DNA of 64,000 nt from Nitrospira defluvii (GCA_000196815.1 FP929003.1:3929501-3993500), one strand, 5' to 3'. Positions 53,020-63,898 are shown, numbered from the stretch's first letter. Program-made: numbers and translations. The notes: generated by a model not told the origin, from the sequence alone.

Positions 53020-54233
53020 AGTTCCCGATCTACCTGGATAACCATTCGACCACCCCGATGGATCCGCGGGTGCTGGAATCGATGCTGCCCTATTTTACGG
53101 AAAAATTCGGGAATGCCGCCAGTCGTAACCACGCCTTCGGATGGGATGCCGAAGAAGGTGTCGAAGCCGCACGGAAACAGATCGCCAAGCTCATCCATGC
53201 AGATGCCAAGGAAATTGTCTTCACCAGCGGCGCCACCGAATCGAACAATCTCGCGCTCAAAGGCGTCATCGAGATGTATCACGAAAAGGGCGACCACATT
53301 ATTACGTCGTCCACCGAACATCGCGCGGTGCTGGACACGGCCAAAGCGCTCGAAGCCAAACGCGGGGTCAAGGTCACCTATCTGCCCGTCGACAAGTTCG
53401 GCATGGTGAATCCGGAGGATGTGCGGAACGCCATTACCGACAAGACCATCTTGATCTCGGTCATGTTCGCCAATAACGAAATCGGCACCATCAATCCAGT
53501 CAAAGCAATCGGGAAGATCGCGAAGGAAAAGGGCATTCTGCTTCATTGTGACGCGACTCAGGGCGTCGGGAAAGTCCCGATCGATGTCCAGGACATGGGA
53601 ATCGACCTGATGTCGTTCAGCGCGCACAAAATCTATGGGCCCAAGGGTGTCGGCGCCCTGTACGTGAGAAAAAAGAATCCCCGGGTCCGCATTGCGGCGC
53701 AAATGGATGGGGGCGGACATGAGCGCGGCATGCGTTCCGGCACCCTGCCTGTACCGTTGATTGTGGGCTTTGGAAAAGCCTGTGAACTGTGCGAGCAGGA
53801 AATGGCCGCCGATGCCGCGCGGCTTTCCGTCATGCGCGACCGGTTGCATGCGACCATTACCAAGGCGCTGGAAGACGTCTACTTAAACGGTCATCCCACA
53901 GAACGTCTCCCTCACAATCTCAATATCTCGTTTGCCTATGTCGAAGGTGAGTCGTTACTGATGGGCTGCAAAGAAATTGCTTTGTCTTCCGGTTCAGCCT
54001 GCACGTCGGCAACCCTGGAGCCCTCGTACGTGTTACGCGCATTAGGGGTGGGAGCAGAACTCGCGCACTCTTCCATTCGATTCGGCCTGGGACGTTTCAC
54101 ACTCGACGAAGAAGTTGACTACGCCGGAAAGCGAATTATCGAAACCGTGACGAAACTGAGAGAAATGTCGCCCTTGTATGAAATGGCAAAAGAAGGCATC
54201 GATCTGAAATCCGTGCAATGGGCAGCCCATTAA
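53016..54233 (+). CDS. iscS: Cysteine desulfurase IscS
   Basis: 405 residues. PLP enzyme that takes sulfur from cysteine. PLP Lys in [10 protein letters not shown], His in STEHRAVL, catalytic Cys in [14 protein letters not shown]. Full length for the IscS group. Translationally coupled to iscR, donates sulfur to IscU. Confidence 0.96.
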   Translation: MKFPIYLDNHSTTPMDPRVLESMLPYFTEKFGNAASRNHAFGWDAEEGVEAARKQIAKLIHADAKEIVFTSGATESNNLALKGVIEMYHEKGDHIITSSTEHRAVLDTAKALEAKRGVKVTYLPVDKFGMVNPEDVRNAITDKTILISVMFANNEIGTINPVKAIGKIAKEKGILLHCDATQGVGKVPIDVQDMGIDLMSFSAHKIYGPKGVGALYVRKKNPRVRIAAQMDGGGHERGMRSGTLPVPLIVGFGKACELCEQEMAADAARLSVMRDRLHATITKALEDVYLNGHPTERLPHNLNISFAYVEGESLLMGCKEIALSSGSACTSATLEPSYVLRALGVGAELAHSSIRFGLGRFTLDEEVDYAGKRIIETVTKLREMSPLYEMAKEGIDLKSVQWAAH

Positions 54234-54276
54234 CCTGAATCATTACGCTCGTATGCGATAAATTTCGGAGGACACC

Positions 54277-54660
54277 ATGGCCTATAGCGAAAAAGTCGTC
54301 GACCACTTCAACAATCCCCGCAATATGGGCAGTTTCAAGAAAGAAGAAGACGGGGTCGGAACCGGCATCGTTGGGGCACCAGAATGCGGCGATGTCATGA
54401 AACTCCAGATCAAAGTCGAAAACGACACGATCGTGGACGCCAAGTTCAAGACCTTCGGTTGCGGCTCTGCCATTGCCAGCTCCAGCCTGGCTACCGAGTG
54501 GCTCAAGGGCAAAACGGTGGAAGAAGCCGGCAAGATCAAGAACACCGATATCGTGCAGGAATTGAATCTGCCTCCAGTGAAGATTCACTGTTCCGTACTG
54601 GCTGAAGATGCCATCAAAGCGGCCCTCGCCGACTATCAAAAGAAAGCCGACTCGAAGTAA
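54277..54660 (+). CDS. iscU: Iron-sulfur scaffold protein IscU
   Basis: 127 residues. The three scaffold cysteines are in GAPECGDVM, FGCGSAIASS and VKIHCSVLAEDA, with the conserved Asp after the first. The HscA-recognition segment LPPVKIH is present. GGAGG precedes the ATG. Confidence 0.95.
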   Translation: MAYSEKVVDHFNNPRNMGSFKKEEDGVGTGIVGAPECGDVMKLQIKVENDTIVDAKFKTFGCGSAIASSSLATEWLKGKTVEEAGKIKNTDIVQELNLPPVKIHCSVLAEDAIKAALADYQKKADSK

Positions 54661-54679
54661 CGGCTGGAAGGAGCGCACT

Positions 54680-55039
54680 ATGGACGCCACCACGAATACG
54701 GATGCTCAAGCGCCGGTCATTACACTGAGCGACGCAGCACTGAAAGAGGTCAAACGTCTCATCAATGTCCAAGGCATCGAGGAAGGCGGCCTCCGCCTGG
54801 GCGTCAAGGGAGGCGGTTGCTCCGGCCTGAGCTACACCATCAACTTCGACGAAAAGATCGGCCAGTACGATCAGGTGTACGAATTCGACGGCGTCAAGGT
54901 CATTGTGGATGCCAAGAGCGCCATCTACTTGCAGGGCACTCAGCTCGATTTCCAGAAGGATCTGATGGGCGGAAACTTCAAATTCGTGAACCCCAATGCC
55001 AACAAAACGTGCGGCTGCGGGGAATCTTTTTCGGCCTGA
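54680..55039 (+). CDS. iscA: A-type iron-sulfur carrier IscA
   Basis: 119 residues from the ATG at 54680. Family cysteines in GGGCSGLSY and TCGCGESF (the C-x-C pair near the end). AAGGAG upstream. An extra N-terminal segment of about 12 residues precedes the typical start ITLSDAALKEV. Confidence 0.94.
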   Translation: MDATTNTDAQAPVITLSDAALKEVKRLINVQGIEEGGLRLGVKGGGCSGLSYTINFDEKIGQYDQVYEFDGVKVIVDAKSAIYLQGTQLDFQKDLMGGNFKFVNPNANKTCGCGESFSA

Positions 55040-55053
55040 GCGAGCGACAGCCC

Positions 55054-55770
55054 ATGAGCGGACATACTCATAACGCCGATGATCGACGCGAGCTACAGAT
55101 GGCTCGCAGCATGTGCTGGCATTGCCAATCCGAAATGGCCGGAGAATACTTCTGCGACCGTTGCGTGAAGGTTCAGCCGGTCTCGAAGGATTTGGACTAT
55201 TTCACCTGCTTCGGGTTGCCCCGACGCCTCGCCCTCGATCCCCAGGCACTGGAGGCCAAGTTCTACGAGTTAAGCCGCGCATTCCATCCTGACTTTTATC
55301 AAAACAAAAGCGATGCGGAACAGACCATCAGCCTCGACAATTCGGCCATGCTGAATACCGCGTATCGTACGCTGCGGGACCCGATTCAGCGAGCCGAGTA
55401 TCTGCTGGATCTCGAAGCCGGATCGGTAAAAGATATCCGGACGACACCGCCGGCCGATCTCTTTGAGGAAATTCTCGAGCTGCAGGACACGCTGGATGAG
55501 TTCCGTACCAGCGATCGCGCCTCAGAAAATGCGGCCGTCCTGCGCACGAAACTCGACGCTGATCGTGCCACACTTGAACAGAGGCAGCGGGATATGGAAG
55601 CCGAACTGCAGCAACTATTCAGCCGGTGGGATGCGCTGCAGGATCGCGGTGAGGCCACGGAGCCGGCACGAGCCGAACGGGGCCGCATTCTGAAGGACAT
55701 GCGGGATATCCTGTCCAATCGCACCTACGTCAAAAACATTGTCAACGATCTCCTCGCAACGATCGCCTAA
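55054..55770 (+). CDS. hscB: J-domain co-chaperone HscB with zinc-binding N-terminus
   Basis: 238 residues. A J-domain with HPD in AFHPDFY is followed by the three-helix IscU-binding C-terminal domain. Ahead of it lies a tetracysteine CWHCQSEMAGEYFCDRC (about residues 21-37), absent in E. coli HscB but seen in eukaryotic HSCB. Delivers IscU to HscA. Six bases ahead of hscA. Confidence 0.9.
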   Translation: MSGHTHNADDRRELQMARSMCWHCQSEMAGEYFCDRCVKVQPVSKDLDYFTCFGLPRRLALDPQALEAKFYELSRAFHPDFYQNKSDAEQTISLDNSAMLNTAYRTLRDPIQRAEYLLDLEAGSVKDIRTTPPADLFEEILELQDTLDEFRTSDRASENAAVLRTKLDADRATLEQRQRDMEAELQQLFSRWDALQDRGEATEPARAERGRILKDMRDILSNRTYVKNIVNDLLATIA

Positions 55771-55775
55771 TCACT

Positions 55776-57596
55776 ATGTCACGTATTGTCGGTATCGACC
55801 TCGGCACTACCAATTCTCTCGTCGCATACATGGATCATGGCACCCCGCGTGTCATCTCGGCGCAGAATGAACGCGCGATGGTCCCTTCGGTCGTCTCGCT
55901 GACGGATAACGGACTGATGGTCGGTGATCCGGCAAAAGAACATCTCACGAGAAATCCTGAGCGTACGGTCTATTCGGTCAAGCGGTTCATGGGCAAGAGC
56001 CTGGCCGACGTCCAGGGCGAACTGGCCTACTTTCCCTACACACTCACAGAAAAAGGCGGCGTCATCCGGATCCAGCTGGGGGAGAAATCCTACTCCCCCC
56101 CGCAGATCTCGGCCATGATCCTCAAAGAACTCAAGCTTCGGGCTGAAGCCTTTCTGGGGGAAAGCATCACCAAGGCCGTCATCACCGTACCCGCCTACTT
56201 CAACGATAGCCAGCGTCAGGCCACGAAGGACGCGGGCATGATTGCCGGGCTCGAGGTGTTGCGCATCATTAATGAGCCCACCGCCGCTTCCTTGGCCTAT
56301 GGATTACAGAAAAAGACACAGGGCACCATCGCCGTCTACGATCTAGGCGGAGGCACATTCGACATCTCGATCCTCAAGTTGAAAAACGGGATCTTCGAAG
56401 TGCTCGCCACAAACGGCGATACCCATCTAGGCGGAGACGATTTCGACCAGCAGATTGCCGATCTGTTCCTCGCTGAGATCCGCACACAGTACGGGCTCGA
56501 CCTCAGTACGCATCCCGACAATATGCAGGCTGTCCGTCTCGAAGCCGAGCGCACGAAGATACGTCTTTCGGACGAACTCAAGACGACCGCCAGTCTCGAT
56601 CTGCCGGACGGGAAAGGCCGATTTACCCGTGAGCTCACGCGCGATCAACTTGATGCGCTCAGCATCGCCTTAGTTGAGCGCACGCTGGGTCCCTGCCGTC
56701 TGGCCTTGAAAGATTCCGGACTAGCGCCCGGCGACATCGATGAAGTCGTCCTTGTCGGCGGCTCGACACGCATGCCACTGGTTCGCCAACGAGTGCAAGC
56801 CCTGTTCGGGAAGCAACCGCACTGCGAGCTGAATCCGGACGAAGTGGTTGCGCTCGGCGCGGCGGTACAAGCGGATATTCTGAGCGGCGGCACAACGGAC
56901 ATGTTGCTGCTGGATGTGACCCCCCTGTCATTGGGTATCGAGACAATGGGCGGGGTCATGAGCAGCCTGATCAGACGAAACACCACCATCCCCGCCAGCG
57001 CCAAGGAAATGTTTACCACATATGTGGACGGCCAAACGGGGGTGGACATTCATATTCTCCAGGGCGAACGGGAGCTGGCAAAAGATAATCGCAGCCTGGC
57101 CCGTTTCCGTCTCAAGGTGCCGCCATTGCCCGCGGGAGTTCCACGCATTGAAGTGACCTTCCTGATCGATGCGAACGGCATTCTGAACGTCATGGCCAAA
57201 GACATGCGGACCGGCGAGACTCAATCGATGGAAGTTAAACCCTCCTACGGGTTATCGGATCAAGAAGTAGAGCGGATGATCGAAGATTCGTTCAAGTTCG
57301 CCGCAGACGACGTCAACGCGCGAAAGCTGATCGAAGCCCGACTCGATGCAGGAGCGCTGATCACCACGACCGAAAAATCGTTAGCGGACGGTGGGCATCT
57401 CGTCGCCACAGGAGAGATCGAGGCCATTCGCGCGGCCCTCTCGGCGCTGGTCACGGCCAAAGACGGAAACGATCCCCGTGCCATCCGTGCGCGCATGGCT
57501 GACATTGAGCAGGCAGCCAAGGGCCTCACCGTGGCCATGCTGGACGACTCCCTCAAGCAAGGGCTCCAAGGCAAAAAAGTCTCTGATGTGACGTAA
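55776..57596 (+). CDS. hscA: Hsp70-type chaperone HscA
   Basis: 606 residues. Starts with GIDLGTTNSLVAYMD, ATPase motifs YFNDSQRQATKDAG, NEPTAASLAYGL, DLGGGTFDISIL, and a substrate domain with LLDVTPLSLGIETMGG. Helps release the cluster from IscU with HscB. Typical length and place in the isc operon. Confidence 0.95.
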   Translation: MSRIVGIDLGTTNSLVAYMDHGTPRVISAQNERAMVPSVVSLTDNGLMVGDPAKEHLTRNPERTVYSVKRFMGKSLADVQGELAYFPYTLTEKGGVIRIQLGEKSYSPPQISAMILKELKLRAEAFLGESITKAVITVPAYFNDSQRQATKDAGMIAGLEVLRIINEPTAASLAYGLQKKTQGTIAVYDLGGGTFDISILKLKNGIFEVLATNGDTHLGGDDFDQQIADLFLAEIRTQYGLDLSTHPDNMQAVRLEAERTKIRLSDELKTTASLDLPDGKGRFTRELTRDQLDALSIALVERTLGPCRLALKDSGLAPGDIDEVVLVGGSTRMPLVRQRVQALFGKQPHCELNPDEVVALGAAVQADILSGGTTDMLLLDVTPLSLGIETMGGVMSSLIRRNTTIPASAKEMFTTYVDGQTGVDIHILQGERELAKDNRSLARFRLKVPPLPAGVPRIEVTFLIDANGILNVMAKDMRTGETQSMEVKPSYGLSDQEVERMIEDSFKFAADDVNARKLIEARLDAGALITTTEKSLADGGHLVATGEIEAIRAALSALVTAKDGNDPRAIRARMADIEQAAKGLTVAMLDDSLKQGLQGKKVSDVT

Positions 57597-57618
57597 TCCC
57601 TGAACATGAGGAACTGCA

Positions 57619-57831
57619 ATGGATTTGAAGTGGAGTGACGCTGAAGAACTCGCCATCCGTTTGGTGGAGGCCCACCCGACCACGGACCCCCTCACGGTCC
57701 GCTTCACCGACATGCATGCATGGATTGTCGCCCTCCCCGAATTTAAGGACGACCCGAAGAAATCGAACGAAAAAACCCTCGAATCCATTCAAATGGCCTG
57801 GCACGAAGAATATCAGGACTCCCAGTCCTGA
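57619..57831 (+). CDS. iscX: Fe-S assembly protein IscX
   Basis: 70 residues: LKWSDAEELAIRLVEAHP and ALPEFKDDPKKSNEKTLESI are typical of IscX (YfhJ), a small acidic iron-binding adaptor of IscS. Last gene of the operon. Confidence 0.94.
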   Translation: MDLKWSDAEELAIRLVEAHPTTDPLTVRFTDMHAWIVALPEFKDDPKKSNEKTLESIQMAWHEEYQDSQS

Positions 57832-57960
57832 TCGGCCCCTCGAACGCCCTTCACCACACATCTCACAGCCAGACCGCCGCCAGCGCGACGACCGTCGCAA
57901 TGTTGTGCGCTGCCCGCATGAGCGGAGAAGACTTGGACAGGAAACCTGCCCGGTGTTGCG

Positions 57961-60354
57961 TTACGGTTCGACAGGAACCGCTGGAGCGCTGTCCTGCACT
58001 TGATCCAGCTTATAGAACTCGGTGGGATCGATTTTTGATCCGGCGCTCTTGGTTGGCTCGGTGCCTTTGGTGAAGAGCTCCACGGTGCCATGCTGCTCGT
58101 CCTGATCAGTGAGAAGGGCTGTCGAGGGATCCACTTTCACAAACATCACCCCGTCGGGGATTTCAAACGGCACAACCGGTAGCTGCTTGAGTGCGTCCTT
58201 CATAAAGGAGATCCAAATGGGCAGGGCTGCATGCGCTCCGGATTCGGTTTCACCCAAGGGACGCCGATCATCGAAACCCACCCAGGCCCCGGTCGCAAGG
58301 TTGGGCGTAGACCCGATGAACCAGGCATCGGTAAAGTCATTAGTCGTCCCGGTTTTCCCCGCCACCGGCCGGTCAATGACTGCCTTGGCCGCCACACCGG
58401 TTCCACGTTGAATAACATCTTCCATCATATTCGTAATCAGATAGGCCGTTTCTCTGGACACCACCTGCCGCGGTTGAATGGCGGCTTGATCCAACGTCCG
58501 GCCTCCGCTGTCCTGCACGCTCGCCACCGCATAGGGTTCCACCCGCATACCTTGATTGGCGAAGACGCCATACACCGACACTAACTCCGTTAATCCCACA
58601 CCGGACGAACCCAACGCGAGCGAAAGATCGGCAGCCAGCGGACTCACGATCCCGACCGTCCGCGAGAAATCGATCACGTTGCGAATGCCCACTTTATCCA
58701 GGAGACGCACAGTCGCGAGATTGTGCGAATGAATCAGCGCCTCCCGTAAACTCACAATGCCGTGAAACCGCTTGCCGTAGTTTTCAGGCTTCCAGGTCTT
58801 GTCCTCTTCTTCCTGTTCATACACCACCGGGGCATCCAACACTACCGTAGCCGGACTCATACCTTGATTCATCGCCGTGGCATAGATGATGGGCTTAAAT
58901 GAGGATCCGGGCTGACGGCGGGCAAGCACCGCACGATTGTATTCGCTCCGCGCAAAATCATACCCCCCGACCATGGCGCGGATGGCGCCTGTTTTGGGAT
59001 CGATCGCAACCAGAGCGCCTTCAACCAGCGGGGTCTGCTCCAAGCGCAGATGCACCGTTTCCTTCTCAAGCTTCTTCACCCCGACCTCGATCACGTCACC
59101 GAGTGCCAGCAGTTGCTTGAGATTTTTGACCGGGGTCGCATCCTTCGTGGGATCCTTGCCTTTCAGATACTTGGTTGCCCAGGCCATATCGTCGAACGCA
59201 AGCCGACCGGTGGTACCGCCGATCTGGACCAGTACGTGATCTTTGGCGATCTTTGTCACCACCCCTTCCATGATGTCCCCCTCCGCAAGTTTCACAGAGG
59301 GATCGGGTGCCGGCACCTCCAAAGTCGCCAGATCGACGGTGCGGAGCGGACCGCGCCAGCCCTGACGCTTATCGACCTCGCGCAATCCATTAAACACAGC
59401 GGCTTCAGCGGCTTTCTGCATATCGGCATTCAGCGTGGTGAACACTTCCAATCCGCCCTTGTACACCATCGCTTCACCGAACTTGGCCACCAACAATTGC
59501 CGGATATACTCCACGAAATAGGGCCCAAGATGCTCGCTGCCAGGACGGCGGAAGTTCAGCTTTTCGGCTACGGCTTGTTCGCGGTCGGCGGCATTGATGA
59601 AACCTGCCTCAGCCATCCGGCTCAACACATGCTCCTGCCGCTTCTTAGCCCGGTCATAGGCTTTGAAGGGCGAATAGTGACTCGGGGACTTGGGAAGGCC
59701 GGCGAGGAACGCCGATTCAGCCAGCGTGAGCTTTGACAGTTCTTTCCCGAAATAGGTCTGGCTGGCCGCGGCCACGCCATAGGCGCCCTGACCGAAATAG
59801 ATCTGGTTCAAATACATCTCCAGAATCTGTTCTTTCGTCAGCACCAGCTCCATCTTGTAGGCCAGGATGAGTTCCCGCACTTTGCGATCGAACGTTCGCT
59901 CTGCCGAAAGAAACAGGGACCGCGCCAACTGCTGGGTAATGGTACTGGCGCCTTCGACTTTCCGGCCACCATGGCGAATATTAGTCCAGGCCGCTCGGAG
60001 AATCCCGACAATGTCCAGGCCCGGGTGTTCAAAAAATCTCGTGTCTTCCGTCGCGATGACGGCTTGGGTCAGGCTCTTCGGCATCTCCTGAATAGGCTTG
60101 AGGAATCGTCGTTCGATGAAAAACTGGCCGATCACTTGTCGGTCGTCGGAATAGACGCGTGTCACCAGGCTCGGCTGATAGTTCTGCAAGGGATCCAGCG
60201 AGGGGAGGTCTTGGGAGAAATACCAGAGAATGCCGGCCACCCCGCCGCCACCGAGCACAATGGCGAGCAGCAGGCCGATGACGGCAATCTTCCACCATCG
60301 CCAGCGACGGCGAGGCTTCTCCGGCTTATCGAGTAAGTGATCGAGTTCGGACAT
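57961..60354 (-). CDS. mrcA: Penicillin-binding protein 1A
   Basis: 797 residues. N-terminal cytoplasmic basic stretch and one membrane helix (about 22-45), glycosyltransferase domain (EDTRFFEHPGLD, EGASTITQQLARSL), an OB-like linker, and transpeptidase domain (catalytic Ser in PGSSFKP, SHN in LIHSHNLAT, KTG in VAGKTGTTNDF). Class A enzyme that makes peptidoglycan. Convergent with the isc operon; no partner gene nearby. Confidence 0.94.
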   Translation of the reverse strand: MSELDHLLDKPEKPRRRWRWWKIAVIGLLLAIVLGGGGVAGILWYFSQDLPSLDPLQNYQPSLVTRVYSDDRQVIGQFFIERRFLKPIQEMPKSLTQAVIATEDTRFFEHPGLDIVGILRAAWTNIRHGGRKVEGASTITQQLARSLFLSAERTFDRKVRELILAYKMELVLTKEQILEMYLNQIYFGQGAYGVAAASQTYFGKELSKLTLAESAFLAGLPKSPSHYSPFKAYDRAKKRQEHVLSRMAEAGFINAADREQAVAEKLNFRRPGSEHLGPYFVEYIRQLLVAKFGEAMVYKGGLEVFTTLNADMQKAAEAAVFNGLREVDKRQGWRGPLRTVDLATLEVPAPDPSVKLAEGDIMEGVVTKIAKDHVLVQIGGTTGRLAFDDMAWATKYLKGKDPTKDATPVKNLKQLLALGDVIEVGVKKLEKETVHLRLEQTPLVEGALVAIDPKTGAIRAMVGGYDFARSEYNRAVLARRQPGSSFKPIIYATAMNQGMSPATVVLDAPVVYEQEEEDKTWKPENYGKRFHGIVSLREALIHSHNLATVRLLDKVGIRNVIDFSRTVGIVSPLAADLSLALGSSGVGLTELVSVYGVFANQGMRVEPYAVASVQDSGGRTLDQAAIQPRQVVSRETAYLITNMMEDVIQRGTGVAAKAVIDRPVAGKTGTTNDFTDAWFIGSTPNLATGAWVGFDDRRPLGETESGAHAALPIWISFMKDALKQLPVVPFEIPDGVMFVKVDPSTALLTDQDEQHGTVELFTKGTEPTKSAGSKIDPTEFYKLDQVQDSAPAVPVEP

Positions 60355-60482
60355 GAAGTTGGATGGTTGCGAGGAAAGGGGTCAACCCGCGACAACCCCA
60401 CCATACAATGCACACCCGACAAACTCAAGCAAGGTTCGAATCATCGTCCGCAGAAGTTTCCGCTGAACATTCGACAATCAGC

Positions 60483-60512
60483 TTGCGGGAAGACATTTGA
60501 ATCGGGTATAGT
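60483..60512 (+). promoter_or_regulatory. Predicted typA promoter
   Basis: TTGCGG (60483-60488), 18-base spacer, TATAGT (60507-60512). Start of transcription would be near 60519, right at the foot of the next hairpin. Confidence 0.5.
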
Positions 60513-60522
60513 CCATAGGCTT

Positions 60523-60553
60523 AGACGCCTTCATAGGAAGGCGTCTTTTTTTT
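60523..60553 (+). terminator. Terminator-like hairpin at the 5' end of the typA message
   Basis: Stem AGACGCCTTC (60523-60532) with GAAGGCGTCT (60537-60546), loop of four bases, then a run of T to 60553. No plus-strand gene lies upstream within the 170 bases to the divergent mrcA gene, so this cannot end an upstream coding transcript. It may be a leader hairpin or attenuator for typA. Confidence 0.75.
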
Positions 60554-60577
60554 GGCACTTTCACGGCATTGGAGATT

Positions 60578-62461
60578 ATGAACAGCTCAGCGCCTTCATC
60601 CACCACATCGGGTCTGCACGCGCCGCAAGGTCGTCGGACCGACATCCGCAACATTGCCATCATCGCGCACGTCGACCACGGGAAAACGACTCTCGTCGAC
60701 GCCGTGCTGCGCCAGACCCACGTCCATCGTAAAATCGATGACATGGGTGAGCGCATCATGGACTCAATGGATCAGGAACGCGAGCGCGGGATCACGATCC
60801 GAGCCAAGAACGCCAGCGTGACCTATAAAGGTGTGAAGATCAACATCGTCGACACGCCGGGCCACGCAGATTTCGGCGGAGAAGTGGAGCGGACACTCCG
60901 CATGGTCGATGGCGTACTGATCCTGGTCGATGCCAAAGAAGGCCCGATGCCCCAAACCACGTTCGTCTTGCGCAAAGCGTTGGCCCTCGGGCACAAAGCC
61001 ATCGTCGTCATCAACAAGATCGATCGCCCCGATGCAGTCATCGATGACGTTGTCAATCGCACGTTCGATCTCTTCGTGCATCTGGGAGCCACCGACGAAC
61101 AGCTGGATTTTCCTATCGTCTACACCTCCGCCATCAAGGGCGTGGCGACCCTCGATCTGAAGCAGCCAGGGACGGAGATCTCCCCGCTCCTGGAGACGAT
61201 TCTCGACAAGATTCCGGCTCCGGCCATCAACGCGGACGCCCCGTTTCAGCTCCTCGTGCTGGCCCTGGCCCAGGATTCCTACAAAGGGAAAATGGGGATC
61301 GGGAAGATCCAATCCGGCTCCATCGCCCGCCGCCAAAACGTGGTCACACTGACCAAGGACGGCGGCCAGGTCCCCGGCAAGATCTCCGACCTTGCAGTGT
61401 TTTCAGGCCTTGAACGCACCGATGTCGAAACGGCTGAAGCGGGTGAAATTATCGCCCTCTCCGGCCTGGAAGAAGTAAACATCGGTGACACGATTGCCGA
61501 TCCGACCAATCCGGTCGCGCTCCCGCGCGTGACGATCGACGAACCGACGGTGCAGATGACGTTTTCGGTCAACAACAGCCCGTTCGCGGGCCGTGACGGA
61601 AAATATCTGACCTCGCGCCACCTGCGTGAACGGTTGTTCAAGGAGCTGGAAACCAACGTCTCCCTGCGCGTGCAAGAAACAGACAGCGCCGACCGGTTTC
61701 TCGTGGCCGGCCGTGGCGAACTCCATCTCGGCGTGCTGATCGAACAGATGCGTCGTGAAGGCTATGAGCTGCAGATCTCTCAGCCCGAGGTCATCCTGCA
61801 CCGAGAAGGCGATACGGTCACGGAACCGTTTGAAGAGTTGACCATTCAGGTTCCTTCTGAATATCAAGGACCGGTGATTGAAGAAATCGGCAAACGACGC
61901 GGCGAACTCCGGCACATGAAGCTCGTGCATTCCGAAGGCACCGCCAGCGAAATGCACATCGAGTATCACATCCCGACGCGCGGCATTATCGGCCTGAAGA
62001 ACATCCTGCTGGCAAAGACCCGCGGCACTATCATCCTGCACCATGTGTTTTCCGGGTATGCCCCGGCGGATGAAAAGGCGCTTCTCGTGGCACCGCATGG
62101 TTCGCTGGTAGCCTTCGAAGCCGGAACCAGCACGGCCTACGCGCTCTTCATGACTCAAGAACGTGGTGAATTGTTTATCGGCGCCTCGGTCGAAGTCTAC
62201 CAGGGCATGGTCGTCGGCCAGAACAGCCGCGACGAGGACCTGGACGTCAACGTGTGCAAGCAGAAACAATTGAGCAACATGCGCGCAGCCGGCACGGACG
62301 AGGCCTTGGTGCTCACACCACCTCGTGAAATGTCGCTGGAATTCGCGATGGAGTACATCGGCCAGGATGAATTGGTCGAGGTGACGCCGAAATATCTCCG
62401 CCTCCGCAAGCGGCTCCTGAACCCGGATGACCGTCGGAAAGCGAAGAAGAGCTCCAAGTAA
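60578..62461 (+). CDS. typA: Ribosome-associated GTPase TypA/BipA
   Basis: 627 residues from the ATG at 60578 (GGAG seven bases ahead). GTPase motifs [20 protein letters not shown] and NKIDRPDA, then domain II, two EF-G-like domains and the BipA-specific C-terminal domain ([32 protein letters not shown]). A translational GTPase involved in ribosome assembly and stress. Slight N-terminal extension of about 20 residues. Confidence 0.95.
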   Translation: MNSSAPSSTTSGLHAPQGRRTDIRNIAIIAHVDHGKTTLVDAVLRQTHVHRKIDDMGERIMDSMDQERERGITIRAKNASVTYKGVKINIVDTPGHADFGGEVERTLRMVDGVLILVDAKEGPMPQTTFVLRKALALGHKAIVVINKIDRPDAVIDDVVNRTFDLFVHLGATDEQLDFPIVYTSAIKGVATLDLKQPGTEISPLLETILDKIPAPAINADAPFQLLVLALAQDSYKGKMGIGKIQSGSIARRQNVVTLTKDGGQVPGKISDLAVFSGLERTDVETAEAGEIIALSGLEEVNIGDTIADPTNPVALPRVTIDEPTVQMTFSVNNSPFAGRDGKYLTSRHLRERLFKELETNVSLRVQETDSADRFLVAGRGELHLGVLIEQMRREGYELQISQPEVILHREGDTVTEPFEELTIQVPSEYQGPVIEEIGKRRGELRHMKLVHSEGTASEMHIEYHIPTRGIIGLKNILLAKTRGTIILHHVFSGYAPADEKALLVAPHGSLVAFEAGTSTAYALFMTQERGELFIGASVEVYQGMVVGQNSRDEDLDVNVCKQKQLSNMRAAGTDEALVLTPPREMSLEFAMEYIGQDELVEVTPKYLRLRKRLLNPDDRRKAKKSSK

Positions 62462-62497
62462 CTCCGCAGGCGCTCGGCGCCTTGCTGAGCGGGCGGC

Positions 62498-63253
62498 ATG
62501 AAGATCAGGAAAAAATCTCCGAAACCTGCGCCCGCGAAGTCGCCACTCTACTTGGTCGGCTATCGCGGGGCGCCTCCGTCTCTCGAGGAACTAAAGATCT
62601 GGTACGACCTGCAGTACGGCGGGCCGCTGACCTGCCTCCAACATGAAGCCGGAGGCCGCGTCAGCGCCAGCCACGGTCCATGGCAGGCATATCTCCTGAC
62701 TAGCCTCCCTCAATCCGACGCCGCACAATGGCAGCCCGTCCTATCCTGGGATCACCGGCAGCTCGGATCCATCTCACCAGCCGCCACCGCCCCAAGCACC
62801 ATTGCAGATACAGTGCTCGTCGCTGCCAGGCTCGCCCGCGGACTGACCCTGCTCACCCAGGGCACGGCCCTCGATGTTCTGTGCCACGAGTACCTAAATC
62901 CGTCGGATTGGAATGACAGATCACTGGATGTCTTCTCTTCCCGGGACCATGTCACCGTCCAGCAGAGCGAGAGTACCGATGAATCATCTGAATGGTTCCA
63001 CACATTGGGATTAAACAAGTTCGGACTGGACGAGTTGGAAGTGATTCAGCCCCGAGGCCTTCCGGACGCCGAGACCATCGCCCTTCTAAAGTCCGCAGCC
63101 GATACAGTCTTACGGTCCGGACAGAATCAAAAGGTGGGAAGCTCGTTGGACCTTCCGGCCGTCGCCCACACCATTCGATTCATCAAACATCGCACGGCAG
63201 CGCCCACAGGTCGCGTGATAGCGTTCCGGCAAATCATCACCGACATCCTCTGA
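62498..63253 (+). CDS. DUF4261-like protein
   Basis: 251 residues, ATG 36 bases after typA. The motif FHTLGLNKFGLDELEVIQP is close to the pattern of DUF4261 proteins, and the region LLTQGTALDVLCHEYLNP fits the middle of that domain. Basic, Pro/Lys-rich N-terminus. No known function. Confidence 0.55.
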   Translation: MKIRKKSPKPAPAKSPLYLVGYRGAPPSLEELKIWYDLQYGGPLTCLQHEAGGRVSASHGPWQAYLLTSLPQSDAAQWQPVLSWDHRQLGSISPAATAPSTIADTVLVAARLARGLTLLTQGTALDVLCHEYLNPSDWNDRSLDVFSSRDHVTVQQSESTDESSEWFHTLGLNKFGLDELEVIQPRGLPDAETIALLKSAADTVLRSGQNQKVGSSLDLPAVAHTIRFIKHRTAAPTGRVIAFRQIITDIL

Positions 63254-63414
63254 CCCGCCACTTCAAAAAGCCCATAAAGCATCGCGAAATCAATTAATTG
63301 CGACGGCACACCGTGCTCCCTAGGCCTTCTGGCCCCGTTGACAAGGTTTTTCCAGGCGTGGTACCACGAAAGAGTTTTGCGTCGTGCTGTGGGTCTAACC
63401 TAGGAGGATTCTCA

Positions 63415-63885
63415 ATGAGTGATGTGGCTGCAGAAATTAAGGTCGGCGATACCGCGCCGGATTTCACATTAAAGGATCAGGACCAGAAGGACGTGAAGTT
63501 GAGCGATTTCAGAGGGAAGAGCAATGTCGTGCTCGCGTTCTACCCGCTCGACTGGAGCCCGGTCTGTCAGGGTGAAAACAAGTGCCTGACCGATGACTTC
63601 CCGAAGTTCCAAAGTGCCCACGCGGAACTGTTCGGCATCAGCTGCGACAGCTTCTTCTCCCACAAGGCCTGGGCGGATTCCCTCGACTTGAAGCATCGCC
63701 TGCTCTCTGACTTCAATCGCGAAGTCGTGAAGAAGTATGGACTGTATTTTGAACCGTTGAATTGCGGCAAGCGCGCAACGGTCATCGTCGATAAGAACGG
63801 CAAAGTCGCCTACGTGAAGGTTCAGGAAATCAAGGTGGCACGGGAAGATAAGGACATTCTCGCGGCCCTCGCGAAACTGAGCTAA
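63415..63885 (+). CDS. Peroxiredoxin (AhpC/TSA, AhpE-like)
   Basis: 156 residues from the ATG at 63415 with AGGAGG upstream. Thioredoxin fold; peroxidatic Cys in [13 protein letters not shown] (the usual Thr two before Cys is Ser). A second Cys lies six residues later (ENKC) and another in FGISCDSF and LNCGKRA. Reduces peroxides. The class cannot be decided without structure. Confidence 0.88.
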   Translation: MSDVAAEIKVGDTAPDFTLKDQDQKDVKLSDFRGKSNVVLAFYPLDWSPVCQGENKCLTDDFPKFQSAHAELFGISCDSFFSHKAWADSLDLKHRLLSDFNREVVKKYGLYFEPLNCGKRATVIVDKNGKVAYVKVQEIKVAREDKDILAALAKLS

Positions 63886-63898
63886 GCGCCACGAGGAA

